Shown here: positions 9,747 through 21,650 of the stretch, piece after piece
How positions within the stretch are numbered: position 1 is the first letter of the stretch
Layout of the letters: every line of letters starts with the position of its first letter
Notes under the pieces: model-generated
Database searches by the model: none
Told to the model about the DNA's origin: nothing
The model's input: the letters and a program-made list of their open reading frames with translations, nothing else
Source of the DNA: Agelas oroides
Taxonomy: Eukaryota > Porifera > Demospongiae > Agelasida > Agelasidae
DNA length: 64,000 nt
Assembly: GCA_949130485.1 (NCBI GenBank)
Contig: OX422183.1
Coordinates: 4,828,136-4,892,135, forward strand
Direction: 5' to 3'
Program-made: the position numbers and the translations under genes

Positions 9747-12700
9747 AACACTGTTAAAAATGAGGTGTTACATTAACACTTAAAAGAGGTGTTACTTGAG
9801 TGTCCACTCAGTGACTCTACCTTTGGGTGCTCGGATAGCACCTCTAAAATGGTGCTAATGCTACACTCTAGTGGTGTAGAACTACACCAGCTTCCTGGGC
9901 ATGTTTAGCACCAGAGGATTTAGAATAGCACCGTATTGTGGAGTTCTTCAAAGGCCAAATATTGGTGACACCAGCTGAGAGTGCTCAATTGGCACCTCTA
10001 AATGGTGTAATTGTGTAGGGGTACACCAGTTTTTGGGTAAATTTAGCACTGGAGGATTCAAAGTTCAAAGTTCAAACACATGTTGAATGTATACTTCAAA
10101 AACGAACAAGTACAATAAAATGGATGAATAACAGTCCATAAACAAGTCGCACAAATGCAATAACCTAACATGCGATAAAATAAGCAGCTTCAGTTTGTCC
10201 ATGCACACAACAAACTTTAACATTATGGAATTCAAAGTTTGACTTGCTTTCTCTGAGAGCAGAATCCGGATCATCCTCGTCCTACATCGAGAGAAAGATT
10301 GTGTAGACACAGTCATAGTGATTTCCTTTATGTATTTCAAGCAAGCTAGTGTAAGTGCATGCATTTATAATATTTACATGTATTTGTATTTGTCTTTTAA
10401 ACATGCAGGTCCATGAAGGACCGAGTGGATGCATGTCATTTCACAATAAAAGTGAGAACGCAACTGCCTTCTCTGCATCACTGCTAACTATGTCCATGGA
10501 TTTCCCTTAATTGACCATTCACTCATGTTTTCACTGGGCCTAGTAAGTAAATCAACCAAAATGCCCTCTCCCCTTTTTCTATACCGTAGTCTCGCGAAAA
10601 AGGGCCCACTTACAAAAGAGCGCCCACCCCCTACTTTTCGCCCAGTTAGTATACTGTACAGGGTCAAAGTTTACTAGAATGAGCGTCCACCCTGGAGCGA
10701 GCTTCACGTGGAGTTTGAGAAGCACAGTATGCGTATCTGAGGTAAGAAACTTCGTGTAATACTTCACCGAAGTTGCTACAAGGCATCTTTGCGTAGACGG
10801 ACGTAGCTAATGCGGTGTGCAGTCCGAGCGACACCATGCTCACGGTGACGTGGTGCCGTTCAGAGTGTTGTGTGCCATTAGGACTCGACTTCGAAGCTGC
10901 TGGTGGTTCTGTTGTACGTTACTGTTTGTCCAATTATTTGCTTCGAGGGCATTGAGTCGCTGTAAACAAGACATGGGCGCTCTTTCGTGGTTAAATGCGG
11001 AAACACCCGAAAGAGCGCCCACCCCCCTCTTTGGCAGACTTGTAAGGTGCTCCGCCCATGGGCCGTTTTTCGCGAGACTACGGCACTACATTTTAGTCTA
11101 AAGTGAGGAGGAGGCATTTACTCAAATGTAAACCTCACCTCCAACAACTGAAGCCGACTCCAGTTTTATACCACATCAACAACAGGAGCAGAGCTACTGC
11201 ACTCTCATTCTCTACATGGAGAAGATTGACACAACACGCTGTTAGAGACAATTTATATATCTTGGTGTTAACATATTTTGTAGACCTAGACAGCAACGAA
11301 AATTAAACTGCCGAAAAATTTTCAATAGCTAAGTATTAAAACAATGCTACATGAAAATATAGCTCAAGCTAGTGACATGCCTGTGGGGTAAGTGCTGCTA
11401 GCGACGAACTTGAGCGCTAGGCACAGAAGTCTTGGGTAAGATCAACTGACTCAGATTGAGGCTATAGTTCCAATGCAGTGCGTTGGTTTCACAATTTCAC
11501 CTTCGAAGAGTCTGCCCAAGGAGTCGTGTTTTATTCATCTGCCTTCACAAGCGATTGTAGCCAAGGTACATAATGGTAGGCACATATACAGCTATGTCTT
11601 GGGCCAGTGGTAGCTCATCAGCAGCTGAATCCCTCAAGTCCACCCTTGCCTTGCCAAAAAAATTTTTAACGTTTTCCTGTTGAATGTTGTCTTACCATGT
11701 TATCCGCCACCTGTAGTAGAGAAGTCGTCATTGGCTTAGTCCACACAGCTTTGCCACTCCAAACATTTCCCCTCATTTTCTCTCAGTTGATACTCCCTGT
11801 TAGCACATCCTCAGCCTTGAGCTTCTTGAGCAGCTACAAATATAGATATGTATAATGGCATTCCGTACAGTGAAATCAACTGCATGTTGGTATATATAAA
11901 AAATAAGCCTATAGATAGAGTTATACAGGTTGTGTACTGCATGCATGCTCTGGCAATCTCCTAGTCTTGTTCACACTAGAGTTTATTGCTTGCAACTCAC
12001 TATGATAGCTGATTCCACTGTCTTGTTGCTGTCTCTTGCGGTAGAAGGACTCCAAAAATACAGAATTGTTTGGTCTCCTGTTGGAATCTGGGGGAGCGAA
12101 GTCCAACCCAGTGCGTGCTTACTATAGCATTCATCTTCCAGCTGTCCTTGATGCGAGAGTCACCGATTCGACTATCAGTGATACGCCGACTCGGATGCGC
12201 GGGATGCGCACACATTTTAAACGTCGACAGCGACTACTTTAAAACAGTAGGAGGTTGCTAGAATCACAAAAGTTAGAAGTTACAAACCAGGGAAAGGCCA
12301 CAGAAGGTTCAAATCGCACACAAGAGAAATCGGCAGCTGCTGCGCTGCCCGCGCGCCGAAAATCACGCGATTGTACAAAGTGCAAAGTACGAAGTTCAGT
12401 ATGCGCATGCGTAGCACGGAAATACTTACCCAGTGAGACACAGCAGGCTAGAAACTGCATCTCTGCACGGATTCCCACCGCAGCAAGCGTCTGGACTTTT
12501 ACCACTATATGTTTAACTCCAAATTTAGCAAGTCCATGATATATAGCGCCTTCAAATTGATGTCAGCAGTTGTTTCAAGGTGGTTAACATCAATGTATTG
12601 TAGCAAATTAACCGAGGAAGTGTGTAATAAAGTAGCTATCTGTATGTTTTATGAAAAAATACTCAGGAAATTCTTGTTTGAGGTGCACTAGAGTATGAAC

Positions 12701-13043
12701 CTTATAAACCCTACTGTTGGTGCTGTTTCTACACTAGAGTTTTAAATTAAACTATGTTGGGGCTAAAGTAAAACATATAGTGTTACACTGCACCTACTGG
12801 GTTAACTTTAGCACTACATAAATAGCACTCCTGGTGTTGGTATAACACCTCCCTTTCTTGCGTGTATCATGTGAACCTCACATTGGTGTCAATCCTACTC
12901 CATGGTGGTTTACACTAAGCCATGCTGGTGCTGAACTAAACAACCAAGTGTTATACTACACCTCATGGGTTGATACTTGCACTGCAGATATATGCTTACT
13001 TTAACACTACCGGTGTTAATTTCACACCTCTATTTTAACAGTG
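9747..13043. mobile_element. 3.3-kb element with ~300-bp diverged TIRs rich in GTGTTA / AGCACC motifs
   Basis: The left terminus reads CACTGTTAAAAATGAGGTGT and the right terminus is its near reverse complement (ACACCTCTATTTTAACAGTG). Both terminal regions (9747-10060, 12700-13043) contain many spaced GGTGTTA, TAGCACC and TACACC submotifs. The interior (10060-12700) has no recognisable protein; 10586-11081 is a nested MITE. Confidence 0.6.
10584..11083. mobile_element. ~500-bp nested MITE with CCGTAGTCTCGCGAAAAA ends
   Basis: The left TIR (CCGTAGTCTCGCGAAAAAGG, then GCCCAC-TTACAA) is mirrored at 11025-11083 (TTGTAAGG...GGCCGTTTTTCGCGAGACTACGG). GAGCGCCCACCCCC also recurs inverted or direct at both sides. 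No clear target duplication was found. No coding sequence. Confidence 0.7.
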
Positions 13044-14690
13044 AAGACTGCAGTTAGAAAGAGAGCTACTCCTCAGGTGATTTTTGGCAACAAAGAACTT
13101 CAGCCTATAACTGCAATGTACTTCTAGTGAACTGTGAGCAAGACTGGAAAGCATCTGACCACTGTTCCATCTCTGTTGGAAGATTAGCCAAGGACAATCA
13201 TGATAATGCGTCATATAGTCCATTCTAGCCTTTAAGACATTCCAACAACCTGGAAACTCTCAGAGAATGTTGTCCCAGGAATGGGCAGCAATTGGAACTA
13301 TCTTGCGTTTACCTGATCAGGAACAGAAAGGACCCAGAGATTGACACTGAGCCGACTATTGAACTGCTATATATTGTGGTGGCTGGAAATGGTGTGAGAG
13401 TGTGTCATCATGTTGATTGAACATGATCGAGCCAAACGATACTATGAAGATGACAACTGGAAAGGAAGCTATCCTTCAGAGGACCTTTAACATCAAAAAT
13501 TTCAGTCTATAGCTACAATGCACTATCAGTGAACTGTGAACATGACTGGAAAGTATCTGCCACTGTAGACTAACAGCTCTCCAAAAGAGTCGTCTACAGT
13601 TGACGATCTTGGCCTTTTGTTTGATCTTCAGGCCTATTTAAAATTATTGTCTACAGAGTGCATATGAATCTGCAAGCTGACTTTGTCAGAGTGGTGTCAT
13701 CTTTTGTGTGGATAATGAATTGTTTGAGTATATAGCATTAGCCAATATTTGGGTCGGCCAGGTCTGACCAACATAAAACTACACTGGTATGACCTTAATC
13801 ATCAGCTACACCTACAAATAAACACATTAGTCAATCATCACTGACGTCCTTGGAAGATTTTTTTTAGTTGGCATCCTATATCAACTGAAAATCAAGACTC
13901 TTTGCATTAGCCTGTTTACATTTAACACTTAGACTGGTTTCAAATCGGTTAAAAGTTTACACAGCTGCCCTAAACAAATTTGAAACTGATTTGAAACTAG
14001 TTGAAAGTGCTAGACTAAGTGTAAATGGGGCTATTGTTCGGGCATTGTGCATGACCAATGGACAAGGTTTGACAGACTTTCACCAGACAAGTTTATGATT
14101 GCAATGCATTATTCTCTTCATCAAAATGCTGACGGAGATTGCAAATTGGCAGTTGAAACATTGCAAGATTCAAATTTGTCTAGTAAAAGTGTGTCAAAAT
14201 TTGTCTATAACAAGGTCGCAGTGTTTTCACTTTCCAAATTCCAATATATCAGTGATTCCCTACACTCATGTACCAACAGGCAAAACATTCAGTCTCACTG
14301 CTTCAATAGTCTTGTTCCCAGACCCTCTAGAAACTACTGCTTCAAAACCCCACAGAATGAAATCTCAATCAGTGCGAATCTCTGGGTCCTTTCTGTTCCT
14401 CATCAGGTAAACGCAAGATAGTTCTAATTGCTGCCCATTCATGATACAACATTCCCTGAGAGTTTCCAGGTTGTTGGAATGTCTTAATGGCTAGGATAGA
14501 CTATATGACGCACTATCATGACTCAGTCCTTGGCTAATTTTCTAGAGGAGACAACAGAAATGGAACAGTGGCCAGATGCTTTCCAGTCTTGCTCACAGTT
14601 CACTAGAAGTACATTTTAGTTATAGGCTGTAGTTCTTTGTTGCTAAAAATCACCTGAGGAGTAGCTCTCTTTCTAACTGCAGTCTTCTTG
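13043..14690. mobile_element. 1.65-kb element with ~320-bp inverted repeats
   Basis: Bases 13043-13350 are nearly the reverse complement of 14368-14690 (shared: GAAGACTGCAGTTAGAAAGA, CTACTCCTCAGGTGATTTTT, GTTTACCTGATCAGGAACAG on the left arm). The ~1-kb interior has short ORFs only; the longest (14047-14421) matches nothing I know. Confidence 0.75.
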
Positions 14691-14800
14691 GCAGTCGATC
14701 ATGTTCAACACGCCCTTCAGTACACAGAGGGTGTGGCACTGCGCATGCGCATATGCATTGCTGTCCAGAGACTAAGTCGTCCAAAACGCCCGGCCTGGCC

Positions 14801-14861
14801 TAGTCTCGTCCCCAGACCCCACCCTCTCACGAGGAGCGCGCGCGGGCGGGGCACGAGACTA
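14801..14861. mobile_element. 61-bp fold-back element with 9-bp target duplication
   Basis: TAGTCTCGTCCCCAGACCCC...GGGGCACGAGACTA forms a hairpin. It is flanked by GGCCTGGCC (14792-14800) and GGCCTGGCT (14862-14870), an 8/9 match. It is one of the smallest copies of the TAGTCTCG family. Confidence 0.7.
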
Positions 14862-14869
14862 GGCCTGGC

Positions 14870-15310
14870 TAGGGATGCGGCTAATATGCTGGCATAGTTT
14901 CCGGAATAATCGGTAGCTCTGCGGAGCGAGCATAATCGGGAATAATCGGAAGGTAACATTGAGCGCGTAAGGTGCTTCCGCTGCGCGCGCATGGGTATGA
15001 ACTGTTAGAGGTGTGCCTTTCTATTCATAAGGGATGTTTCATGTCTGACTCCTCCTTTGTGGTGAAGCTTGTTTTGACAAAGATCATGATAAAAGCAGCT
15101 AAGTAGCACTACGCTCTAAAGGGTGGATCAACAGCGCTAATTTTGTTAGTGTGAGCGTCTTGGGGGCGCAGTTTTAACTAAATTCTATTAATTGATTAAC
15201 TTGCTGCATGAGCATAATAGGGACACACCAAGAGCATAATCGGACATAGTTTGAAGCATTCTAGCATAGCATAAAGGGTGAATTTTTGAGCATAATAGCC
15301 TCATCCCTAG
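14870..15310. repeat. Second block of scattered GAGCATAAT motifs
   Basis: GAGCATAATCGG, GCATAATAGGGACAC, GAGCATAATCGGACAT and TGAGCATAATAGCC recur here, as in 120-600. No gene is visible. Fragments of the CCAGACCC family follow at 15320-15370 and 15605-15655. Confidence 0.4.
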
Positions 15311-15683
15311 GCCTGGCCTGGTAGCTTATAGTCTCTGCCCAGACCCCACCCGCGAGGAGAGGGTCTGGTGACATCCGGCTGATTCCTCGGGCTTCATTAA
15401 AAATTCATAGCTTATTGTATGCATAGTTGCGAACCGATAACTAATTTACGCGCCAAAAAAGTGCTGTGTCATCGTGTTGAAGTAGTCAAGAATTTCCGGT
15501 GTTGCAACCACAGATTGTATTTTCTGCAACGTGATTGGCACGAGCAAAATTCCTCGTCGAAAAGCAATCAACTTAATGAAGCCGAGGAATCGGCTGAAGG
15601 TCACCAGACCCTTTTTTTCCTCGTGAGAGGGCGGGGTCTGGGCACGAGACTAGGTAGCTTATCGATATAGCCTCATACCTAGC

Positions 15684-16234
15684 TAGTCTGGCGAAGCCAG
15701 ACCCGAGCGCGCAGCGCGAGGGTCTGGTCTAATGCCTATACCTGACCTGTCCCCACTGCAAATATATTGCAACTCCAATCATATCGCAGAACGTCACGGG
15801 AATGTAATAAGAACATCCGGTTGATAACGTCATAGCTTTGAATCAAAGCGCAAAGGCTGCTTACTAGCGACTTTAGGCTACTATAGCTTGAAAGAACAGC
15901 TAAAGTTAGCAAACTACCTTCCTGCAAGAGCGTGATGGCATCGCTGTTCTTCCGAAGGGCTAAGGGAAGTGTCTCCGCTTGGCTCCTTCCCCATCCGTTT
16001 GATAAGGTCAACCCTGGGAGTTCACCGCCAGTATTGACTACTGACACGGCCAAGATATCGTACTGCTTGTCAATAGCGTTTCAGACGCAGGCAGAAGGGC
16101 TGTACATCGATTCCCGCATTATAATGACATTCATAAGCTGATAATAACCACTTATTACACATTCCATGATGCACAGGTCAGGTATGGGCATTAGACCAGA
16201 CCCTTACGCTGCGCGCTTGGGTCGGGATTCACTT
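15684..16234. mobile_element. ~550-bp inverted-repeat element with CCAGACCC ends
   Basis: Left arm 15690-15752 (AGCCAGACCCGAGCGCGCAG, GGTCTGGTCTAATGCC, ACCTGACCTGT) is mirrored at 16169-16225 (ACAGGTCAGGTATGGGCATT, AGACCAGACCC, GCTGCGCGCTTGGGTC). The left arm is itself a small hairpin. The interior has no recognised gene. Confidence 0.65.
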
Positions 16235-16319
16235 TGTTCACCGATTCTGAGGTCAGGCACGTGCACTGTGATTACGTAATGCATTACTCGAGAGTGAAAG
16301 GATTTCCATTAATAGCAGA

Positions 16320-16424
16320 ACGTTAGCATCCGTAAGCTATACAGTGATTTATATGGTTAGGGTGGGGTTAGGGTTGGGTTAGGGCTGGTATAAATACCGT
16401 ATAGCATACGGATGCTAACGTTTT
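16320..16424. repeat. 105-bp hairpin with telomere-like TTAGGG/TTGGG loop
   Basis: AACGTTAGCATCCGTA...GCTATAC (from 16320) pairs with GTATAGCATACGGATGCTAACGTT (ending about 16424). The loop holds GGTTAGGGTGGGGTTAGGGT and further TTGGGTTAGGG. Too short and internal for a telomere. Bases 16425-17123 hold nothing recognised. Confidence 0.6.
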
Positions 16425-17123
16425 GTCGTTAACGGCTTGTGAGAGAAAGTTGGCGTGTCCGAAACACAGAAAAGCAAGGTGAGGGCGAAATTTATGTAAA
16501 GCTAGTCTGATAGTCTGATAGTTGAGGTAGAAATATGGGATCTATGCCTGCCAGTGGCACATATGTATATACAATGAAGTTACATGTGTGCCACTGACAG
16601 GCTACATACTCTTGATGACATCCCAGCTTGAAGTGCTCAAGCATCTTAGCCATGCAAACTTGGTTGACAACAGATCAGCAGAATTGAAGTGATTTTTCCT
16701 GTTTGGGATGATGTTTGGATGTAGTATGGCCTTAGTTTAGATCAGAAGAAGCAACATGGAAGCTACCAAATTGTTTATCAACAATGCAGAGTTTGTTGGG
16801 ATTGCTATTTTCTCCCCAAGGAGCTGGAATAACTCCATGGTGGGTGTCATTAACTTTATGCCTTGGCTGATGATCACGTAAGCCAGCCACAGCACAGATT
16901 GTGTTCAGTGTCATGCATAGGAAAGGATCAGGTGGCTTCTCAAGGGGTTTGTGTGTTTGTGGAATGCACTCAGAGGAGAAGCTGATTGCTAGCTTTTGAA
17001 AGAGAGCTCAAGTTTAAAATTGGTACCTGCTTACTCTTTAGTTAAACCCCACCCTTTCACCAAAAAGTGTCTGCTGACACAAGCCATACGTAATTGGGCT
17101 TACTCCAAATTTTTAATATAATG

Positions 17124-17517
17124 TAGTCTCACAGGCCCGACTCACTTCCGCAAAAGAAGGGAAGGGTCTGGTGAACTGCATATACAAGCCATGCCCCACT
17201 GGAATGCAATTAGCTAGATGACGTAACCAGATATCAAATAATGCACTCTTGAATTTACCTGTTGTGGAGTAAGCACGCTCCTTGAGAAGTATAGTTAAAG
17301 TGTTTTTACAGCTTCTGCAGTAGCGGAAAAGATGCCCTAGCTCTCTTCCACCATTTTCAAGACTGCTATTGCTACTCAAACAGTCATGTAATGCGTCATG
17401 TGACAAAATACTGCAGTGTGATTGTACTGTACTGTACAGTGCGGCGGGACACGGCTTGTATACGCAGTTTACCAGACCCTTCCCTTTTTGCGGAAGTGGG
17501 TATGGCTTGTGAGACTA
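17124..17517. mobile_element. 394-bp MITE with exact 9-bp target duplication
   Basis: TIRs of about 65 bp start TAGTCTCACAGGCC and end TGGCTTGTGAGACTA. The flanks AATATAATG at 17115-17123 and AATATAATG at 17518-17526 are identical. This is the best-defined member of the TAGTCTC family here. Non-autonomous: no transposase frame. Confidence 0.85.
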
Positions 17518-17526
17518 AATATAATG

Positions 17527-20500
17527 CAGGAGCAAGTAAAAGTACTTCAATTGTGCTGCTAAAAACTTGCGATTCTTCAACACAAAGCATTTGTTTATCC
17601 TTCATCTAAAATTACAAAGCTTCAGCACAAGGATTCTGGCTTTTGTCACAAGACCCTTTCTCTGTTGGTTGGGTTTGGGCACGAGACTGGTAGCCTGACA
17701 ACAAAATTAAGTAGCTGAGTGATTTACAGCCATCTGTCTAATTGGCCGCACTCAACACACAAAAGCACAAAAGCTCATCAAGTCACCAGACCCGTATCTG
17801 TGAACAGGAGGGAGACATGACGTCACATCATAGTGGCAATTATAGGGCAAGAATTGTGAATTAGTGCTACAAACAAGGTGGTTCTATGAATGAAGTCATG
17901 ATGAGTGCATTCAGTTTTCAACTGTGCTGAAGCCATCTGACAGGCTAGACCTGTACATTGCTAGTTTAATGGTCGGTTGTTCATGAGAAGCAATTTTGAC
18001 TAGCCAGGCGGCTTCAGTTTTGTTGAAAAATCCATGCGCCCACATTGACTTCGTCCATACAGCACTAGTTGTAGCTTGTATTCATAGTTGTTGCTCTTGG
18101 AATATCGTACAGCACATTGTCAATGTCACATGATCACCATGGGCCGGTGTGGCGGTGCGTATTATGTCATTGCTGAATGCTAGGAATTTCATTCTCATTA
18201 ATACATTAACTTAGTGTGATGTTTACTATTCCCATTGTTCTCTTTAGATGCAAAACACAAAGATCCAAGTTTCCGAGACTGTCACAGATCTCTACCATGC
18301 AAATTTCCAGACACAGCAGCACCTTGCTTGTGTCACTGTTCTCATCTTCAGCTAGATATGCATCTAATTTTGCATGATTTCATTTCAGTGAATCTTGTGT
18401 GTTTGTTACTTTATTAGTGATTCCGGAAGTTCAGTATTCATACGTAATTTCCGCTGGCAAAATTTAAACTGCGGAAATGGTATCGCGTGCATGTTTACAT
18501 TTTCACCTCGGCGCTTCTCACGGTAGCTACATACCCCGACAAAATATATATTTCTCGAATCCTCTTTGATCGGAGAATCGATTGGTTGGTCTTTCGTTCA
18601 CTTTACTGTAACTTTGAAGTGCTTCTTTGTGAAAACCGGAGAAAACTTCCGTGTACCAGCTGATCGGTGAGATGCCCGACTTCGAAAGTGACATAATCGC
18701 ATTCCTTGCACCAAGAACCCCCTTCTACCACTGCTGCTGAAACTAAATATTTCACAGTACAGGAGCGGTAATACAGTGTATATGAACTGTAATGCTTGCA
18801 ATTCCAATCATAGAGTAATTAGTGAGAATAATGTTCTGTTCTTACACAATCAAGCTTTCGGAAAATTAAGGCATGCAATGTGAACACATCCAGTCAAAAG
18901 CAGCAACTTTACATAGGTGTAGGATGACCATCACCTGTGAGGAAGGATAAACACACAACGTAATGTGAATAGCTACCCATTTTCATTCCTATACAAATAT
19001 CAATGGCTTCTAACGCAGATTTCAAGTGCCTTCTTCAGCCTCAATGAAGAGGAGGTGAAAAGTGTTGTGGACAACATCATTTGTTATTGCTAAGCAGGAA
19101 TAGCCCTGTGGTGTGCTTTGTAAAAACCGGGATTGTGCCCCTTTGTGGCTACCTCAATTGCAAAAGGCAACTTGCACAGGGTTCGACTCTTCTGAGTTAG
19201 AGTATTCCTGTCTTCTATATACATATAGGTTTGAATTGCTGAACAAAGCAGTAAATAGCAGAACACAATAATCTCTACTATGACTTGCAGAAATGACAGA
19301 CACTAGGCCAGAGGCTGCATGAAATCCCATCATAATCAATCCCTCTCAAACATGCACACATGCCTAATTCCCAGGCTGTCCTGGTATACACTCAGCAGTC
19401 AAATTTATAGTGGTTGGCAAGCGCTGTATTGTGCTTGCGTGTTTAGCCTCATGCATACTCAGGTTTTATCGCCACACCATTTGCCGTACCACAAAGGTTA
19501 GTAGGTGCTACAGATGGAAAACACTAGGGTGAGAAAGCCTGGTTACGAGGCTAATAACTTTCGAGTGTCTAACAATTTCCTCAAAAAATTATAAGAAAAT
19601 TAAGACTTGCCATCATCAAAGGGACATTAGTTCTGACTTCTAAACCATCCAGAGTACCTCACACTAATATGCAAGTACAAAAGAGACCTCGCACATGCAC
19701 AAAATAAATGTGCACCTGAGGCCTCTTCTCTCCAGCTACAAAACTCTGGGAATGAGGCTCATTTACCGTATCCTGTCATACAGTTGCAGGTTAGTGTAGG
19801 TACTTTGGATTCATTGAACTATGCCATCCAAACAGACCCGGGGGGAGACAGGCAACTATACTTCATTGTTGCCTACCCTACCCGGGGTACATTGATGAAA
19901 ACAGTTTGCAATAACATACCCATACTCCGTTGCTGATCACTGCTGTTGCTTCAGACTGATTTATACATTCTCAGGCTTTATTTGGATCTCATATCTTCAG
20001 ATTTCTGCATGCTTTTCCTGAAGGCCATAGAGCTCTGTACACGATGACACTCTCATGAGATAGACCACTCCGTGCGCAACAGTTTGGTGCAAGTTCCATC
20101 TTTGTACGCCTAACCGTTCCCGAGATATGTGCAAGTTTGGATTTTCCGTGCACGCACGTGATGATTACCGAATGTACCACTTTGTCTATTTAAAAGTAAC
20201 CCAAAATTTTGTACCGACCACTTTGCAATAATGATGCACATCTCGGCTTCTACTGCACCGATTCGCGTGAAACAAAAACCGTTGTACTCAAAATTGAATG
20301 CTGAATCCGATAAGTATTACTACAATAGTTTATGTAAAAGTTTGGAAAACCCTCCGGAATCACTAAGTCTTTATCAGAGAGTTTAGTACTTTTCTTCTAC
20401 ATTGGCTGTTATTTCCATTTGTTTTAGCTTGCAAAAAGACTTCATTCTGCAAAGCCAAACCCTACATATTCGGGCAGTGCAGTCACTGCAGTGCCAGCGT

Positions 20501-20681
20501 AAGTTCAGTTCGGCGCGCGAATGCGCGCACCAGCATATTCTGTCACGTGGTAATCATGTGCCTTCTGTCCTCAGAGTCGGTGAACAAAGTGAATCCCGCT
20601 TGGGTCTGGCTTCGCCAGACTAGTACCTAGCCTCGTTCCCAGGCTAATGTTTATAGATCTAAATTTTGTAAGTTGAGAGCC
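17527..20681. other. No recognisable gene
   Basis: Only short ORFs without domains are seen. There are fragments of the fold-back families at about 17650-17690 and at 20597-20648, where half copies of the CCAGAC family and the TAGCCTCGTTCCCAGGC family abut just upstream of the PP1 copy. Confidence 0.5.
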
Positions 20682-21650
20682 ATGGATGATAAATTTAACG
20701 TTGATAGTATCATCCAACGTCTGCTTGAAGTCAGAGGTTCTAGACCTGGCAAGAGTGTACAACTCACAGAACCCGAGATCCGCGGTCTGTGCCTGAAATC
20801 ACGAGAGATCTTCTTGAGCCAGCCAATCCTGCTGGAGCTGGAGGCACCGATCAAAATCTGTGGAGATATTCATGGACAGTACTACGACTTATTGAGGCTG
20901 TTTGAGTATGGAGGCTTCCCCCCAGAATCTAACTACCTCTTCCTTGGTAACTACGTGGACCATACGAAGCAGTCTGTGGAGACAATATGTTTGCTGCTAG
21001 CATACAAGATCAAGTACCCTGAGAACTTCTTCTTGTTGCGAGGGAATCATGAGTGTGCCAGCATTAATCGCATTTTTGGGTTTTACGACGAGTGCAAGCG
21101 TCGTTACAACATTCGTTTGTGGATGACATTCACAGACTGCTTCAACTGCCTCCCTGTGGCTGCCATCATTGATGAGAAACTCTTCTGTTGTCATGGTGGC
21201 CTGTCTCCTGACATGCAGTCAATGGAGCAAATACGTAGGATCATGAGACCCACAGATGTTCCTGATCAAGGTCTTCTTTGTGACCTGCTGTGGGCAGACC
21301 CAGACAAAGAGACAAATGGCTGGGGCGAGAATGACAGAGGGGTATCATTCACATTTGGACCTGAAATTGTATCAAAATTTCTTGCTAAACATGATATGGA
21401 TCTGGTAGTTCGGGGACATCAAATGGTGGAAGATGGCTATGAATTCTTTGCCAAACGTCAACTAGTCACACTATGGTCAGCACCCAACTTTTGTGGAGAA
21501 TATGACAATGCCTGTGCCATGATGAGTGTTGACGAAACACTAATGTGCTCCTTTCAGATCCTTAAACCTTCTGCTGCAGATAAAAGAAGGCTTTTTCCAT
21601 ATGCTAACCAGCGAAAATTGTTTTCAACAGGTGAGTCACAACAACATTAA
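20682..21650 (+). CDS. Intronless PP1-type Ser/Thr phosphatase copy with altered metal site
   Basis: The 322-codon frame from ATG 20682 spans the whole catalytic domain of protein phosphatase 1 (usual length about 320-330). Retained motifs are GDIHG (residues 61-65), GNHE (121-124), [17 protein letters not shown] and [11 protein letters not shown]. The family motif GDYVDRG reads GNYVDHT (89-95). The metal-bridging Asp (D92 in human PP1) is Asn (codon 20949-20951), and the phosphate-binding Arg (R96) is His. The residue after it is also changed, and RAHQ is RGHQ. Animal PP1 genes normally have several introns, so absence of introns suggests a retrocopy, though no poly-A tract or target duplication was found. 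A good splice donor (CAG/GTGAGT, about 21629) sits just before the stop, so the last codons may be intronic read-through. It is either a pseudophosphatase or an early pseudogene; the frame is still open. Confidence 0.85.
   Translation: MDDKFNVDSIIQRLLEVRGSRPGKSVQLTEPEIRGLCLKSREIFLSQPILLELEAPIKICGDIHGQYYDLLRLFEYGGFPPESNYLFLGNYVDHTKQSVETICLLLAYKIKYPENFFLLRGNHECASINRIFGFYDECKRRYNIRLWMTFTDCFNCLPVAAIIDEKLFCCHGGLSPDMQSMEQIRRIMRPTDVPDQGLLCDLLWADPDKETNGWGENDRGVSFTFGPEIVSKFLAKHDMDLVVRGHQMVEDGYEFFAKRQLVTLWSAPNFCGEYDNACAMMSVDETLMCSFQILKPSAADKRRLFPYANQRKLFSTGESQQH

Larger units (their letters stand above)
9610..14812. mobile_element. Outer 5.2-kb TIR structure holding nested fold-back elements
   Basis: The left end (about 9625-9725: GGCCTGGGCGT, CGACTTAG, AATGCATATGCGCATGCG, CACACCCTCTGTGTACT) is mirrored at the right end (about 14713-14805: AGTACACAGAGGGTGTGG, CGCATGCGCATATGCATT, ACTAAGTCG, ACGCCCGGCCTGG). 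Nothing transposase-like is readable inside. The interior is made of two further inverted-repeat blocks, 9747-13043 and 13043-14690. Confidence 0.55.

Noticed and set aside
14047-14421. 124-codon ORF as a transposase
   Set aside because: No transposase motif or zinc finger; the frame overlaps another ORF of similar length and lies inside an inverted-repeat element.
16354-16392. True telomere or interstitial telomere fusion
   Set aside because: Only a few degenerate TTAGGG units inside a hairpin loop.
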